Assembly (NCBI RefSeq): GCF_036250755.1
Contig: NZ_CP109583.1
Span: forward strand, 7,558,001-7,622,000
DNA length: 64,000 bases
Origin: Streptomyces uncialis
GTDB taxonomy: Bacteria > Actinomycetota > Actinomycetes > Streptomycetales > Streptomycetaceae
Direction: 5' to 3'
Of the stretch, positions 25,674 through 34,263 are shown in pieces. Position 1 is the first letter of the stretch. Each line of letters starts with the position of its first letter. The position numbers and the translations under genes are program-made. A model generated the notes under the pieces. It did no database searches, was not told where the DNA came from, and was given only the letters and a program-made list of their open reading frames with translations.

Positions 25674-26270
25674 CTACGGCCGTATGTCAGGGGCGGGCCG
25701 CGGATCGAGCCGGTCGAGGAAATCCACCACCCGTGCCCAGGTCAGCTCGGCCGCGGCTGCGTCGTGTTCCGGTGATCCGGGGTCCGTGTAGAAGTGGCCG
25801 ACGCCGGGGTGGCGGAAGATCTCCAGGGCGGCTCCGTATCTCCTGGCCGCCACCTCCAGGGCGGCGACGCGTTCCGGAGGGGCGAAGGGGTCAGGGTCGG
25901 CGGCGTGCAGCTGGAGGGGCAGGCCGGGGCGGGAGCCGGCCGGGAGTTCCGCGGTGGCGTGCAGCAGCAGAACCCCGGCGGTAGCCGTCCGTTCGGGCAA
26001 CAGGGCGCTGACCACTCCGGCGCCCATGGAGACTCCGGCCAGCACCGTGTCCACGGGCATGTCCTCCAGTGCCGACCGGGCACGCCGCGTCACGGTGTCC
26101 CAGCCCACTCGGTTCAACAGCCCGAATCCCTCGTCAAGGGTGTTCGCCGCCACGCCACCGAAGAGGTCAGGGGCGACGACATCGTGCCCGGCCCGGCGAA
26201 GGCGCTCGGCGGCAAGAAGCTCCACGGGGCGCAGGCCCAGCACGGAGTGGAGGAGTACGACGTGCGTCAT
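25674..26270 (-). CDS. dienelactone hydrolase family protein
   Basis: 198 aa from ATG 26270 (MTHVVLLHSVLGLRP); an ATG three codons upstream at 26279 is also possible, and neither has a strong Shine-Dalgarno sequence. Small alpha/beta hydrolase: strand THVVLLHSVLG, HDVVAPDLFGG, the elbow VLAGVSMGAGVVSALL with serine in place of the usual cysteine, LPLQLHAADPDPF for the acid, and GVGHFYTD with the catalytic His. Substrate unknown. Confidence 0.85.
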   Translation of the reverse strand: MTHVVLLHSVLGLRPVELLAAERLRRAGHDVVAPDLFGGVAANTLDEGFGLLNRVGWDTVTRRARSALEDMPVDTVLAGVSMGAGVVSALLPERTATAGVLLLHATAELPAGSRPGLPLQLHAADPDPFAPPERVAALEVAARRYGAALEIFRHPGVGHFYTDPGSPEHDAAAAELTWARVVDFLDRLDPRPAPDIRP

Positions 26271-26330
26271 GGCGGCCATCGTGCCCGACAGTCGCCACCG
26301 CGCGCCGCCGTCCGCCGACGAAGGTGACGA

Positions 26331-26906
26331 TCACTCCGCTGAACCGGGGTCCTTGCGCTGGCTGGCGTTGAAGCGCGCCTTCTTCTGGCGATTCCCGCAG
26401 GTGTTCATGTCGCACCATCTGCGGGTGCGGCTCCGGCTGGTGTCGAAGAAGGCGGCCAGACAGGTCGGCGAGGCGCACAAGGCCAGTCTTCCGTCCCGTT
26501 CGCCCGCGATGACGCTGATCGCGTCGGCGGCGATCACACCGAGGGCGTCCTCCACGCAGGAGGCCGGGCTGAGCCGCCACCGCCGTTCGCCCTCGGGCGT
26601 CAGGACGGCCGCGGCCCGACCCTGGGCGCTGCGGTCGTTGATGACCTGCACAGCGGAGGCAGGGAGGGTCTCCTGGAGCGCCGCCGCCGTCGCGGCGACG
26701 TGGATCGACTCCCTCAGTTCCCGGGCGAGTTCGAGCTGGGCGCTGGTGCAGGACGCCACGGCGAGGTCGTAGACCTTCAGCCAGTCGACAAGTCGGTGCG
26801 GGGTGGGAATGCGCTCCACCGCGTTGCCGTGACGCTCCGACAGGGTCCCCGTGAAGCTGGTCGCCAGCACGCTGCCGAGACGGAAGTCGGGGAACCCAGT
26901 ACGCAT
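26331..26906 (-). CDS. CGNR zinc-finger protein, putative transcriptional regulator
   Basis: 191 aa from ATG 26906. The C-terminal CGNR zinc finger is unmistakable: LCASPTCLAAFFDTSRSRTRRWC, then DMNTCGNRQKKARF, giving four cysteines and the CGNR box. The N-terminal part is the ABATE-like stress domain (LVDWLKVYDLAVASC...ARELRESIHVAATAA). CGNR proteins are considered DNA-binding regulators. It is divergent from the epoxide hydrolase, with a palindrome between. Confidence 0.9.
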   Translation of the reverse strand: MRTGFPDFRLGSVLATSFTGTLSERHGNAVERIPTPHRLVDWLKVYDLAVASCTSAQLELARELRESIHVAATAAALQETLPASAVQVINDRSAQGRAAAVLTPEGERRWRLSPASCVEDALGVIAADAISVIAGERDGRLALCASPTCLAAFFDTSRSRTRRWCDMNTCGNRQKKARFNASQRKDPGSAE

Positions 26907-26949
26907 GGAACCACCATAGCCGGTTGCGGGTGGACGGGAAGGCATAGTA

Positions 26950-26968
26950 GAACCGTCATTGCCGGTTC
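26950..26968. promoter_or_regulatory. GAACCG-N7-CGGTTC palindrome between CGNR and epoxide hydrolase genes
   Basis: A perfect 6+6 inverted repeat with a 7-bp spacer lies in the 103-bp divergent region; a related AACC...CCGGTT sequence occurs about 45 bp away on the CGNR side. This suits an operator for the CGNR protein or another regulator. Confidence 0.45.
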
Positions 26969-27009
26969 GCTGCTGCCCGCAGCCGGTTCCGCGAAGGCCA
27001 GGAGGTTCC

Positions 27010-28185
27010 ATGCCCCGCCCGACCAGCGACGACGTGCAAGCATTCGAAGCCCGCGCGACCGACGCCGACCTCGACGATCTGCGCGCGCGACTGGCCGCGG
27101 CGCGGCTGCCGGAGGCCGAGACGGTCCATCCCGCCGCGCCCGGTCCTCGCCGATGGGCACAGGGTGTTCCGCTCGCCGACCTCGTCGATGTCGTGAACCA
27201 CTGGCGCACCGGGTACGACTGGCGGTCGTTCGAGGAGCGCCTCGACCGGATCGGTCAGTTCCGTACGACCGTCGACGGTCTGGGAATCCACTTCCTGCAC
27301 CGTCGCTCCACGCGCGCGGACGCCACTCCTCTCGTCCTGACGCACGGCTGGCCGGGCAGCGTCGCCGAGTTCACCGATGTGGTGGACGAGCTGGCGGACC
27401 CGAAGGACCCGGACGCGCCCGCGTTCCACGTCGTCGTCCCGTCGCTGCCGGGCTTCGGCCACAGCGACAAGCCGGCCACCACCGGGTGGGGCACCGAGAG
27501 GATCGCGGCCGCATGGGTGGAACTCATGGGAAGGCTCGGCTACGCCAGGTTCCTGGCCCATGGCGGCGACTGGGGAGGCAACATCACCACCGTTCTCGGC
27601 GGCAGGTTTCCGGCGCATGTGCTCGGCATCCACACCACGTTCGCGGAGGGGCCGCCCGGATTGACGACGGACGGACTGACGGCGGACGAGCGCGGGTGGG
27701 CCGAGGAGACCCACCACTTCTGGCGCCACCGCGCGGCGTACGCGAAGCAGCAGGCGACCCGGCCGCAGACCATCGGCTACTCGCTCGTCGACTCACCGGT
27801 CGGGCTTCTCGCCTGGATCCTCGACAAGTTCGCCGAGTGGTCGGACACCGAGGACAGCCCGTTCGAGAAGATCCCCATGGACAGGGTCCTCGACGACGTC
27901 ACCCTGTACTGGCTGACGCGGAGCGGCGCGTCGGCGGCCCGTATCTACTACGAGAGCCACAACTCGCTGGACCCCGGACTCCGGGTCGACGTCCCATCGG
28001 CGATCACCATGTATCCCCGCGACGTCGAGAAGTGTCCGCGCCCGTGGGCGCGGGAACGCTACCGGCGGATCGTCCGATGGGGGACGCCCGAAGCCGGTGG
28101 GCACTTCCCGTCGCTGGAGGTGCCCGAGCTCTTCGTCAAGGACCTGCGGGAGGGCCTCGCGGCAGTGCTGGCCGCTCCTCGCTGA
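27010..28185 (+). CDS. epoxide hydrolase
   Basis: 391 aa from ATG 27010, with GGAGG 4 nt upstream. The N-terminal EHN domain (DDLRARLAAARLPEAE, then DWRSFEERLDRIGQFRTTVDG) precedes an alpha/beta hydrolase core. The oxyanion motif is HGWPGSVAEF, the nucleophile Asp is in AHGGDWGGNITT, and the catalytic His is in EAGGHFPSLEVPE. It fits microsomal-type epoxide hydrolases that open epoxides to diols. Its stop is 85 bp from the transposon's left end. Confidence 0.92.
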   Translation: MPRPTSDDVQAFEARATDADLDDLRARLAAARLPEAETVHPAAPGPRRWAQGVPLADLVDVVNHWRTGYDWRSFEERLDRIGQFRTTVDGLGIHFLHRRSTRADATPLVLTHGWPGSVAEFTDVVDELADPKDPDAPAFHVVVPSLPGFGHSDKPATTGWGTERIAAAWVELMGRLGYARFLAHGGDWGGNITTVLGGRFPAHVLGIHTTFAEGPPGLTTDGLTADERGWAEETHHFWRHRAAYAKQQATRPQTIGYSLVDSPVGLLAWILDKFAEWSDTEDSPFEKIPMDRVLDDVTLYWLTRSGASAARIYYESHNSLDPGLRVDVPSAITMYPRDVEKCPRPWARERYRRIVRWGTPEAGGHFPSLEVPELFVKDLREGLAAVLAAPR

Positions 28186-28194
28186 ACGCGGCGA

Positions 28195-28254
28195 TCGGCG
28201 CCCGCACGCCACGCCGAACTCCACGGACGCGGCCGGCCGTCCCCGAGCGGCACC
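28195..28254 (-). pseudogene. 60-bp scrap resembling tnsA, outside the transposon
   Basis: 28195-28254 matches 48895-48954 inside tnsA, in the same orientation, at 51 of 60 positions by eye. The minus-strand translation shares GD..PR.WSS.W..GAD with TnsA residues about 37-52. It lies 16 bp outside the left inverted repeat. Confidence 0.5.
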
Positions 28255-28264
28255 GCCCGCTCGC

Positions 28265-28270
28265 ACCGGC
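28265..28270. repeat. target-site duplication, left copy
   Basis: ACCGGC immediately precedes the left inverted repeat, and the same hexamer immediately follows the right one at 49177-49182. Confidence 0.65.
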
Positions 28271-28378
28271 TGTGACCGAGATCTTTAGTTGGCGAATCAT
28301 GAACTGAGACGCGCAGGTGGGGAGCGCGTGGAGAACCCTTGTTGGCAAATCATGAGAGGCATAGTTGGCGAATCATGA
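28271..28378. repeat. transposon left end with three TnsB-type sites
   Basis: A 23-bp terminal repeat starts at 28271. AGTTGGCGAATCATGA occurs at 28287-28302 and, identically, at 28363-28378; GTTGGCAAATCATGA is at 28341-28355. All point the same way, as expected for TnsB binding sites. 28379-28601 holds no recognisable gene. Confidence 0.8.
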
Positions 28379-28601
28379 GCTTGGATGCTCACTGTGAGTG
28401 AGGGATGGGGTGAGCCAGTTCCTCGTCGGCGATGCCGAGCGCCTGGTGAACTCGATCCCGTAGGCGTCGGACGTTCGGGGTTGGGAAGAGGCGTCCGTTG
28501 TCAGTCCTGGGCGCTACCGTGACGTACGGAGGCGCCAGTTGCTGGTCGCAGTAAATTCTTCGGCCGCATCATGGATCGTCCGCCCGCCCTAGGAGACGTG
28601 C

Positions 28602-31600
28602 ATGACTGCTGCCCGTTTGACCGGCCGCCCTTGGCACGATGTAGACGGCCCCGTGCTTGTCGCGTCGGCAGCCGCTCTGCAGTTGATTCCTCAGAACATT
28701 CCGCGCCTTGTGAGGCTTCAGCGCCTTGCTTCCATCGGCGCGTGCCTCCCCAGCCGTCCGGATGCACCCCGGCTGTCACCCAGCAAGCTCCGGGCGCTGC
28801 TCAAGGATCCCCTGGTCAGCGGCTCTCAGATCCGTGCCCAAGAAGACTTGTACGACGACCTGTACACCGCCGAGGTTTCCTTCCACGGCGGGCCATGTCT
28901 CGTCGCGCAAGGACTGACATCACGGTGTGCTCACACCCTCGATCTCATGCTGCGGAGTATCCTCGGGCCTGATGGACAGGCTGGATTGCCGGCGCAGTTC
29001 GTCAAGGCGACACAGCTGTGGGCGCACACGGCATTGAGGTTGAGCGACGCCACGCTGTGTCGGGCCGGGCTCCACCGGGGTATCGCTCCGCCGCAGCAAC
29101 ACGGCGACGAGGTGTTCGTTCCGGGAGAGAAGAACCTCACGGCCCTGCGGGAAGCCGTCCGCTATCGCTTCACCGACCTGTCTGACCTGCTGCCAGCCAG
29201 TTCCGCCGATCTCCTCGCTGGATGGGGTATCCGACCAGGCGAACACACGTTCACCACGGGGCCCGGGCCGGACGATGGACTCGTACTCAAACCTCTTCTC
29301 CTCATGGAAGACGGCTTGATCGTTGCAAATCCGTCCGAACTGGTTACGTCGCTGCGCCATGAACTCATCGTTCAAGCCGGGTTGCACGAGTGTCGACCCC
29401 AGCTTGCGCGCCTACTGCACGATCAGACGATGAGAGACACCAGCCGCCTTTTGACGTTGTGTGGTGCGGCCCCGACAGAGCCCGCTCAACATGTGGGTGA
29501 CGACCTGATCACCCGCCGCACCTTCACGTTTGCTGAGGACAAGATCCTTGACCTTGCCGTGGTCATGGATGACCTGTCCGACTACGACGACACCAATCCG
29601 GCAGGTCACTGGCCCGTCCGGGATCTCGGTCTGCGGGTGCAGAACGTTATTGACCCTGTCGGCCCGCCTCTTCCCGAGGACGCGTGCACTCTTCGCCTCA
29701 TCATCAACGAAGGCGTAGGCCGATCCTCGTTCTTGGGACTCGCCGCCCAGCGTCGCACCGGCCCGGTCGTCGTGACCTCTCTCAGCGACCTTCAGGTCAT
29801 GGCAGAGCTGGACGGCTCAGACCCCTTGTTCCTATGGCGATTTGCGCAAGCGGAAACGGAGCTGCACGAGACGACTCGTGTGCAGTCGTGGAGCGCACTG
29901 GACAACTACGGGCTCTACCGGAACTGCGAGTACAGCTACTACCTGTCAGACGACGCGAGACCTACGATGCTTCTCGTCGAACAGGACCACTCTCGAGCGC
30001 TGCGCATTGAAGTTCAGCAACGCTACGATCGTCATGACGTTCCCAGCCCGCAGAGGCATGCCTTCGTGCCGGTGGTCTCCGTATACGGCACGTCTACGGC
30101 GCCGATCTATCGACCTCTTGCAGACGTACCCGAGGTGGGGAGACTCGTCGAAGTCCCAGACATAAATGTGTGGTTGGGCGCTGGCGACTATGAAGTTGCT
30201 GACAGACTGGAGGATTTCCATCACCTGACGGTAGAGGCAGCAGCCTTCTGGACCTGGCAGATTTCCACCGCCCGTCCCGAGCTCTTGCCGCTAGCCGCGT
30301 CTACGGGCGAGCTGTACGTGAGCCTTTCCTTCGACGATTCCTCAGCATGGCAGGCCGCGTTGGACGGCAATCCTGGTACAGAAAGTGAACGTCCCTGGGT
30401 CGGCGTCCGTGGCGCCAAACCTGGGCTCCTCGATCTGCGCCTCTACGCGGAGGGCATGGCCAGCCTTCTCGCAGACGCAAATGGAGCCGACCGCATCTTG
30501 CTACGAGCCCTGCTTGAAGGCATCGCGCAAACCGCCGGATTGGTGGAGGAGGATCTTGACGCGCTCATCGATCAACTGGCGCCCGAGGGTCCCAAACAGA
30601 TGATGCACGTCGAACTGAACCCACGCCTTCCGCTGCGTCCCGGTCCACTCCCTACGGCTCGACTGGTACAACCTGCCGCTTCCGCCACGGTTCTTGACGT
30701 ATTGGGCCGGTACCTCGATAGCGCCGGTACGCCAGTGGAGACCATCCCCTCGGAGAAGCGTACCCAGGTTCTGCAGAAGGTCGTGGGGCACTACTTCGCG
30801 CTCATCGAGGATATGGTGGCCGGTCTGGCGGCCGAGGGACTCATCGAGTCGCTGATTTCGCGGCACGAAGCGCTCCTGTACGACGAGGCTTTCAATGACC
30901 AGATCCTCCCATCGCGCATCGCCTGCTTCGGAGAGGCAAGCCAGCCGGCCGAGAACCTTGTCAGGACCACCAAGCGCCAAGTGGAAGCTGCTCAGGCCAG
31001 CCGATTCCTCATCGAATACGTCGCTGCCCAACCTCCCAGTGGGGACTCGTCACTCACCCTGGACACGTACGACCACCTCATGGCGTTGTCTGCAGAACTC
31101 ATCTCTCGTGCCACTCTCTCGGAAGCCATTCACCACGACTTCTCAGAGGCTCAACTTGCCTTGTTGCCCTCCGGCCGACTCGGTGTCTCCCGCGGCGACC
31201 AATACGAATCAGGCTCCAACGCCCTTGCTACAGCCCGAGCAGAGGCACTCCTGCTTGCGGCACCGACTCGTCATTCCCGCCGGGGATCCGAGCCCCAAGG
31301 GCCCACCGCACAGGTAGAGGAAGCAATGGTCACCGAGTTCGGCTTCTCTCTCACCGACTTGGCCCAGGGTGTCGGCGAGGTCATCGCCCTGGGGGATGAG
31401 CGCTGCCAATCAGAGCCCTACACCCTTTCAGAGTCGGTTGTTGCCAATCACTTGTCCACGACGCTGCACTGGGAACATGAGAAAGCGCAGACCTTCCTCG
31501 ATCGGCTCGCACTGCGTCCCCGGGCCAAGTTCCTTTCTGTCAAATCCGATGCGTGGCCGTGGCGCTACAACCGTGAATGGTCGTACGTTCGACGCCCGCT

Positions 31601-32261
31601 CATCCGTGTGGGCACAGGGGACGGCTCTCAACTCGTCTGGGGAGCTAGACACACTTGGAGCAGTGGCTCGTATTGGGTCAACCTCATCTACTCCGGACGG
31701 TTGCGCAGCACGTCATCGTCGATGAAGAAACTGCTGGGAGTGATTCGGCAGGACGAGAACAAGGCCTTCGAAGCGCGTGTCGTCGACACACTCAGGGCTG
31801 GAGGCTGTTCCCTCGCTGTCAGGGGTGTCTCCAAAATCGCGGGACGTAGACTCACGTCAGTCGAGGGTCACGATCTGGGCGACATCGATGCGCTTGGTAT
31901 CAACGCGGCTAGACGCGTGATCATCGTTATCGAAGCCAAGGACTTCGAGATGTCACGTAATCCGACCGAAATGGCCAACGAAGCCGATGCTCTACTGCGC
32001 GGCGACAAAAGTGCTCTCTTCAAGCTTGGTCGCCGCACAGAGTGGGTACGCCAAAACCTTGCGGAAACGTTGACTCACTTCCTTGGGGATCGCGATAGCA
32101 CCAGCTGGACTGTTACATCCGCCATCGTCACCAGCAGGGATCTTATGGCTCCCCGAGTGCTTGCCTCCAACGTGCCAGTGGTCCCTATCAGCGAATTCGA
32201 GCAGTGGGTCGCCGCGGAGCTCGTTCGGGGTAAGCGAGGCAATGGGCGACGCCGCTCTTGA
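28602..32261 (+). CDS. unrecognised 1219-aa cargo protein with C-terminal PD-(D/E)XK-like nuclease motif
   Basis: ATG 28602 has AGGAGA 7 nt upstream. I do not recognise the first ~1000 residues: a large soluble protein without membrane helices or a P-loop, containing conserved-looking patches such as YRNCEYSYYLSDD, LLVEQDHSRALRIEVQQ and AAFWTWQISTARPELLP. The C-terminus (about 1050-1150) looks like a restriction-endonuclease fold. ENKAFEARVVDTLRAGG supplies a possible first acid. GHDLGDIDALGINAARRVII follows (Asp 1094 within GDID), and then VIEAKDF (Glu 1111, Lys 1113). Its place in a Tn7-like cargo beside other nuclease systems suggests defence. That is inference. Codon use is less G/C-biased than in the flanking genes. 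Confidence 0.7.
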   Translation: MTAARLTGRPWHDVDGPVLVASAAALQLIPQNIPRLVRLQRLASIGACLPSRPDAPRLSPSKLRALLKDPLVSGSQIRAQEDLYDDLYTAEVSFHGGPCLVAQGLTSRCAHTLDLMLRSILGPDGQAGLPAQFVKATQLWAHTALRLSDATLCRAGLHRGIAPPQQHGDEVFVPGEKNLTALREAVRYRFTDLSDLLPASSADLLAGWGIRPGEHTFTTGPGPDDGLVLKPLLLMEDGLIVANPSELVTSLRHELIVQAGLHECRPQLARLLHDQTMRDTSRLLTLCGAAPTEPAQHVGDDLITRRTFTFAEDKILDLAVVMDDLSDYDDTNPAGHWPVRDLGLRVQNVIDPVGPPLPEDACTLRLIINEGVGRSSFLGLAAQRRTGPVVVTSLSDLQVMAELDGSDPLFLWRFAQAETELHETTRVQSWSALDNYGLYRNCEYSYYLSDDARPTMLLVEQDHSRALRIEVQQRYDRHDVPSPQRHAFVPVVSVYGTSTAPIYRPLADVPEVGRLVEVPDINVWLGAGDYEVADRLEDFHHLTVEAAAFWTWQISTARPELLPLAASTGELYVSLSFDDSSAWQAALDGNPGTESERPWVGVRGAKPGLLDLRLYAEGMASLLADANGADRILLRALLEGIAQTAGLVEEDLDALIDQLAPEGPKQMMHVELNPRLPLRPGPLPTARLVQPAASATVLDVLGRYLDSAGTPVETIPSEKRTQVLQKVVGHYFALIEDMVAGLAAEGLIESLISRHEALLYDEAFNDQILPSRIACFGEASQPAENLVRTTKRQVEAAQASRFLIEYVAAQPPSGDSSLTLDTYDHLMALSAELISRATLSEAIHHDFSEAQLALLPSGRLGVSRGDQYESGSNALATARAEALLLAAPTRHSRRGSEPQGPTAQVEEAMVTEFGFSLTDLAQGVGEVIALGDERCQSEPYTLSESVVANHLSTTLHWEHEKAQTFLDRLALRPRAKFLSVKSDAWPWRYNREWSYVRRPLIRVGTGDGSQLVWGARHTWSSGSYWVNLIYSGRLRSTSSSMKKLLGVIRQDENKAFEARVVDTLRAGGCSLAVRGVSKIAGRRLTSVEGHDLGDIDALGINAARRVIIVIEAKDFEMSRNPTEMANEADALLRGDKSALFKLGRRTEWVRQNLAETLTHFLGDRDSTSWTVTSAIVTSRDLMAPRVLASNVPVVPISEFEQWVAAELVRGKRGNGRRRS

Positions 32262-32625
32262 TCTGGACCCATATGTATGGGATTGAGGGGGGCGCCGTCC
32301 AAGCGAACCGCCATGTGGCCGAGGGTGCTGTCTGAGGTTCTTCCGGCGTGCGGTGGGTACTTTTATCGGATGGTCAGAGCGGGTTGTCGGTTTTCAGGTG
32401 CGTTCGGCCGTTGCCTGGCCGGTGTGGTGCTTCCCTTCGAACTCGGTGGGCTGAGGTAGCGGAGCCATTTCTGGCTGTGCCGGGAGTTGTAAATGCCCTC
32501 CATCTACCCGAACAGCGCGATGCTCGCCTCGGTCGTTGATGAGACTCGTTGGATTTGATTCAAACCGCAATTCCGTGAATGATCTTGGGATCCGCCGGTC
32601 CGCAGGCATCACGCTAGGGCCCATC
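32262..32625. other. spacer with IS3 remnant
   Basis: 364 bp between the 1219-aa gene and the convergent helicase gene. Apart from the IS3-family scrap at 32394-32530, nothing recognisable is present. Confidence 0.7.
32394..32530 (-). pseudogene. IS3-family transposase C-terminal remnant
   Basis: The minus strand encodes GGHLQ/MEGIYNSR-type sequence, and in a shifted frame PTEFEGKHHTGQATAERT followed by a stop. This matches the common ...YNSRRRHSSLGYLSPTEFE ending of IS3 (IS150-group) OrfB, broken by at least one frameshift. No IS ends are visible. Confidence 0.7.
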
Positions 32626-34263
32626 TCAAGGATGGATGATCCCTGAAGCGAACCAGTCTTGAAGAGTGGACTCCGCCCCTTCCGGGAGATCGTTGACGAA
32701 AACCACGGCCAGGCCGCGCTGGGCTCGCGAGCAGCACACGTAGAACAGGTTGCGTGAGCGCTCGGTACGGTCGGGTTTGTCGGTGCCTGCGAGCATCTTG
32801 CCGATGTTGTACCTGTTCCAGGCGCTGTCGTCGACCACCACCACGACGTTCTCGAATTCGTCGCCCTTGACGCCGTGCTGGGTTGAGAACGGGGTGAGTT
32901 CGTCGATGAAATTTGTGACGCTGATCACTTCCCGGTAGGACACGTTGCGGAGGTTGTTCGAGAAATCCGCTCGTCGCTGGTCGCGCTCATCGAGACCCGT
33001 TGCGGTTCTGCGGCGTTCGAGGCTTTTGAGCTTTCCGGGCGTGGCGAGGAGGTGGCCGTCGCCCATCAGGTCGAGCACGTCGCCGATGGTGCCGCTCGTA
33101 CGTACGGCGTCGAGTGCACGGATGGCCTGACTGATGGCGCGTTTGTCGGAGTGACGGGTAATCCGTGTCCATCCCTCGTCTAAGAGGCTGGTCAGCTCCG
33201 CGAAGTCGTTGTTGCGGAAGGCCGTGCTCACGGACTCGACGCGCGTCAGGTACTGGATGTAGGGCTCATTGCGTGCCATGAGGTCGTCGGGGCCGTACCG
33301 GCTCAACTTTCTGTACTGTTCGAGGAGGTTGGCGTACTCCAGTGTGCCCGCGATCCTGCGGTGAGTGAGCAGGAGATATTTGCTGTTCTCCCGAGTCCAG
33401 CCGTTCTGGGCAAGTGTTGCTTCGGCGGCGGTGAGTCGCTCAGGGCCGGCTGGGGTGCCGGTGTTGAGGAACAGGTGGACCTCGCCTGTCTGCTGGTCGC
33501 CGATGGCGTCCTGGATGAGGTCGGGACGCATCCGGTTGAGCACCTCGACGACGGGAGGTGAGCACCGGTAGTTCTCGTGCTTGGTGATCTCGGTTAGGAG
33601 GCCGGGGCGTTTCACCGCTCCGACACCGGACTCGTAGATCTTCTGCATGGAGTCGCCGAAGAGGCCGACCACGCAGTTCTCGTGGCCGGCGCCCGCCAGG
33701 TGGTCCAGCAGGAGCTGGATCGTTTTGGGTGAGGTGTCTTGGTACTCGTCGACGAAGATGATGGGGTACTTGCTGGCGATGATGCGTATGAGCTTGGGGT
33801 GTGCTGTTACGAGGCGGAGCGACAGCGCGATGACGTCGTCGTGGGAGATGCGCCCTTCGCTCAGCCTGCGCCCGCGGTCGGAGTACTCGATCACTGGGGG
33901 AGCGGTGACGTCATCGAGGTCTTCGGGCTTGGTCAGGTCCTTGTTGTAGTCGAGGATCTGCAGCCAGAGCTCACGCTGGTAGGGCTGGATGGCACTCCAG
34001 AGGAATTCGTGGATGGTGCCGACGTCGATGAGGGGGTCCGCGGCGATGCGTTCGTGGATCTTCTTCTTGGCGACGTTCGTGTATGTAATGCAGGCGATCC
34101 GCCGACCGTGTGCCTCCAGGTCTGTGCGGTGGTGGTTCAGGAGGTGCTGCAAGGTGCGGACCAGGGTGGTCGTCTTGCCGGCGCCGGCTCCTGCTTCGAC
34201 GAGGAAGCTGCGCCGGGCCTCCATCTCCGTGGCGACGGCTTCGAGGGTGTCTAGGCGAGCCAC
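32626..34263 (-). CDS. UvrD/Rep-like helicase, partner of the OLD nuclease (GajB-like)
   Basis: 545 aa from GTG 34263, with GAAGGA 5 nt upstream; it overlaps the end of the OLD gene by 13 nt. Superfamily 1A motifs: Walker A FLVEAGAGAGKTTTLVR, motif Ia ACITYTNVAKKKI, Walker B IIFVDEYQDTSPKTIQLLL, motif III VVGLFGDSMQKIY, motif IV-like ENYRCSPPVVEVLNRM, and motif VI NLFYVCCSRAQRGLAVVF. An HGVKGDEFENVVVV segment is motif V. A standalone UvrD of this size directly after an OLD/TOPRIM gene is the Gabija/class 2 OLD arrangement. Confidence 0.9.
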   Translation of the reverse strand: MARLDTLEAVATEMEARRSFLVEAGAGAGKTTTLVRTLQHLLNHHRTDLEAHGRRIACITYTNVAKKKIHERIAADPLIDVGTIHEFLWSAIQPYQRELWLQILDYNKDLTKPEDLDDVTAPPVIEYSDRGRRLSEGRISHDDVIALSLRLVTAHPKLIRIIASKYPIIFVDEYQDTSPKTIQLLLDHLAGAGHENCVVGLFGDSMQKIYESGVGAVKRPGLLTEITKHENYRCSPPVVEVLNRMRPDLIQDAIGDQQTGEVHLFLNTGTPAGPERLTAAEATLAQNGWTRENSKYLLLTHRRIAGTLEYANLLEQYRKLSRYGPDDLMARNEPYIQYLTRVESVSTAFRNNDFAELTSLLDEGWTRITRHSDKRAISQAIRALDAVRTSGTIGDVLDLMGDGHLLATPGKLKSLERRRTATGLDERDQRRADFSNNLRNVSYREVISVTNFIDELTPFSTQHGVKGDEFENVVVVVDDSAWNRYNIGKMLAGTDKPDRTERSRNLFYVCCSRAQRGLAVVFVNDLPEGAESTLQDWFASGIIHP

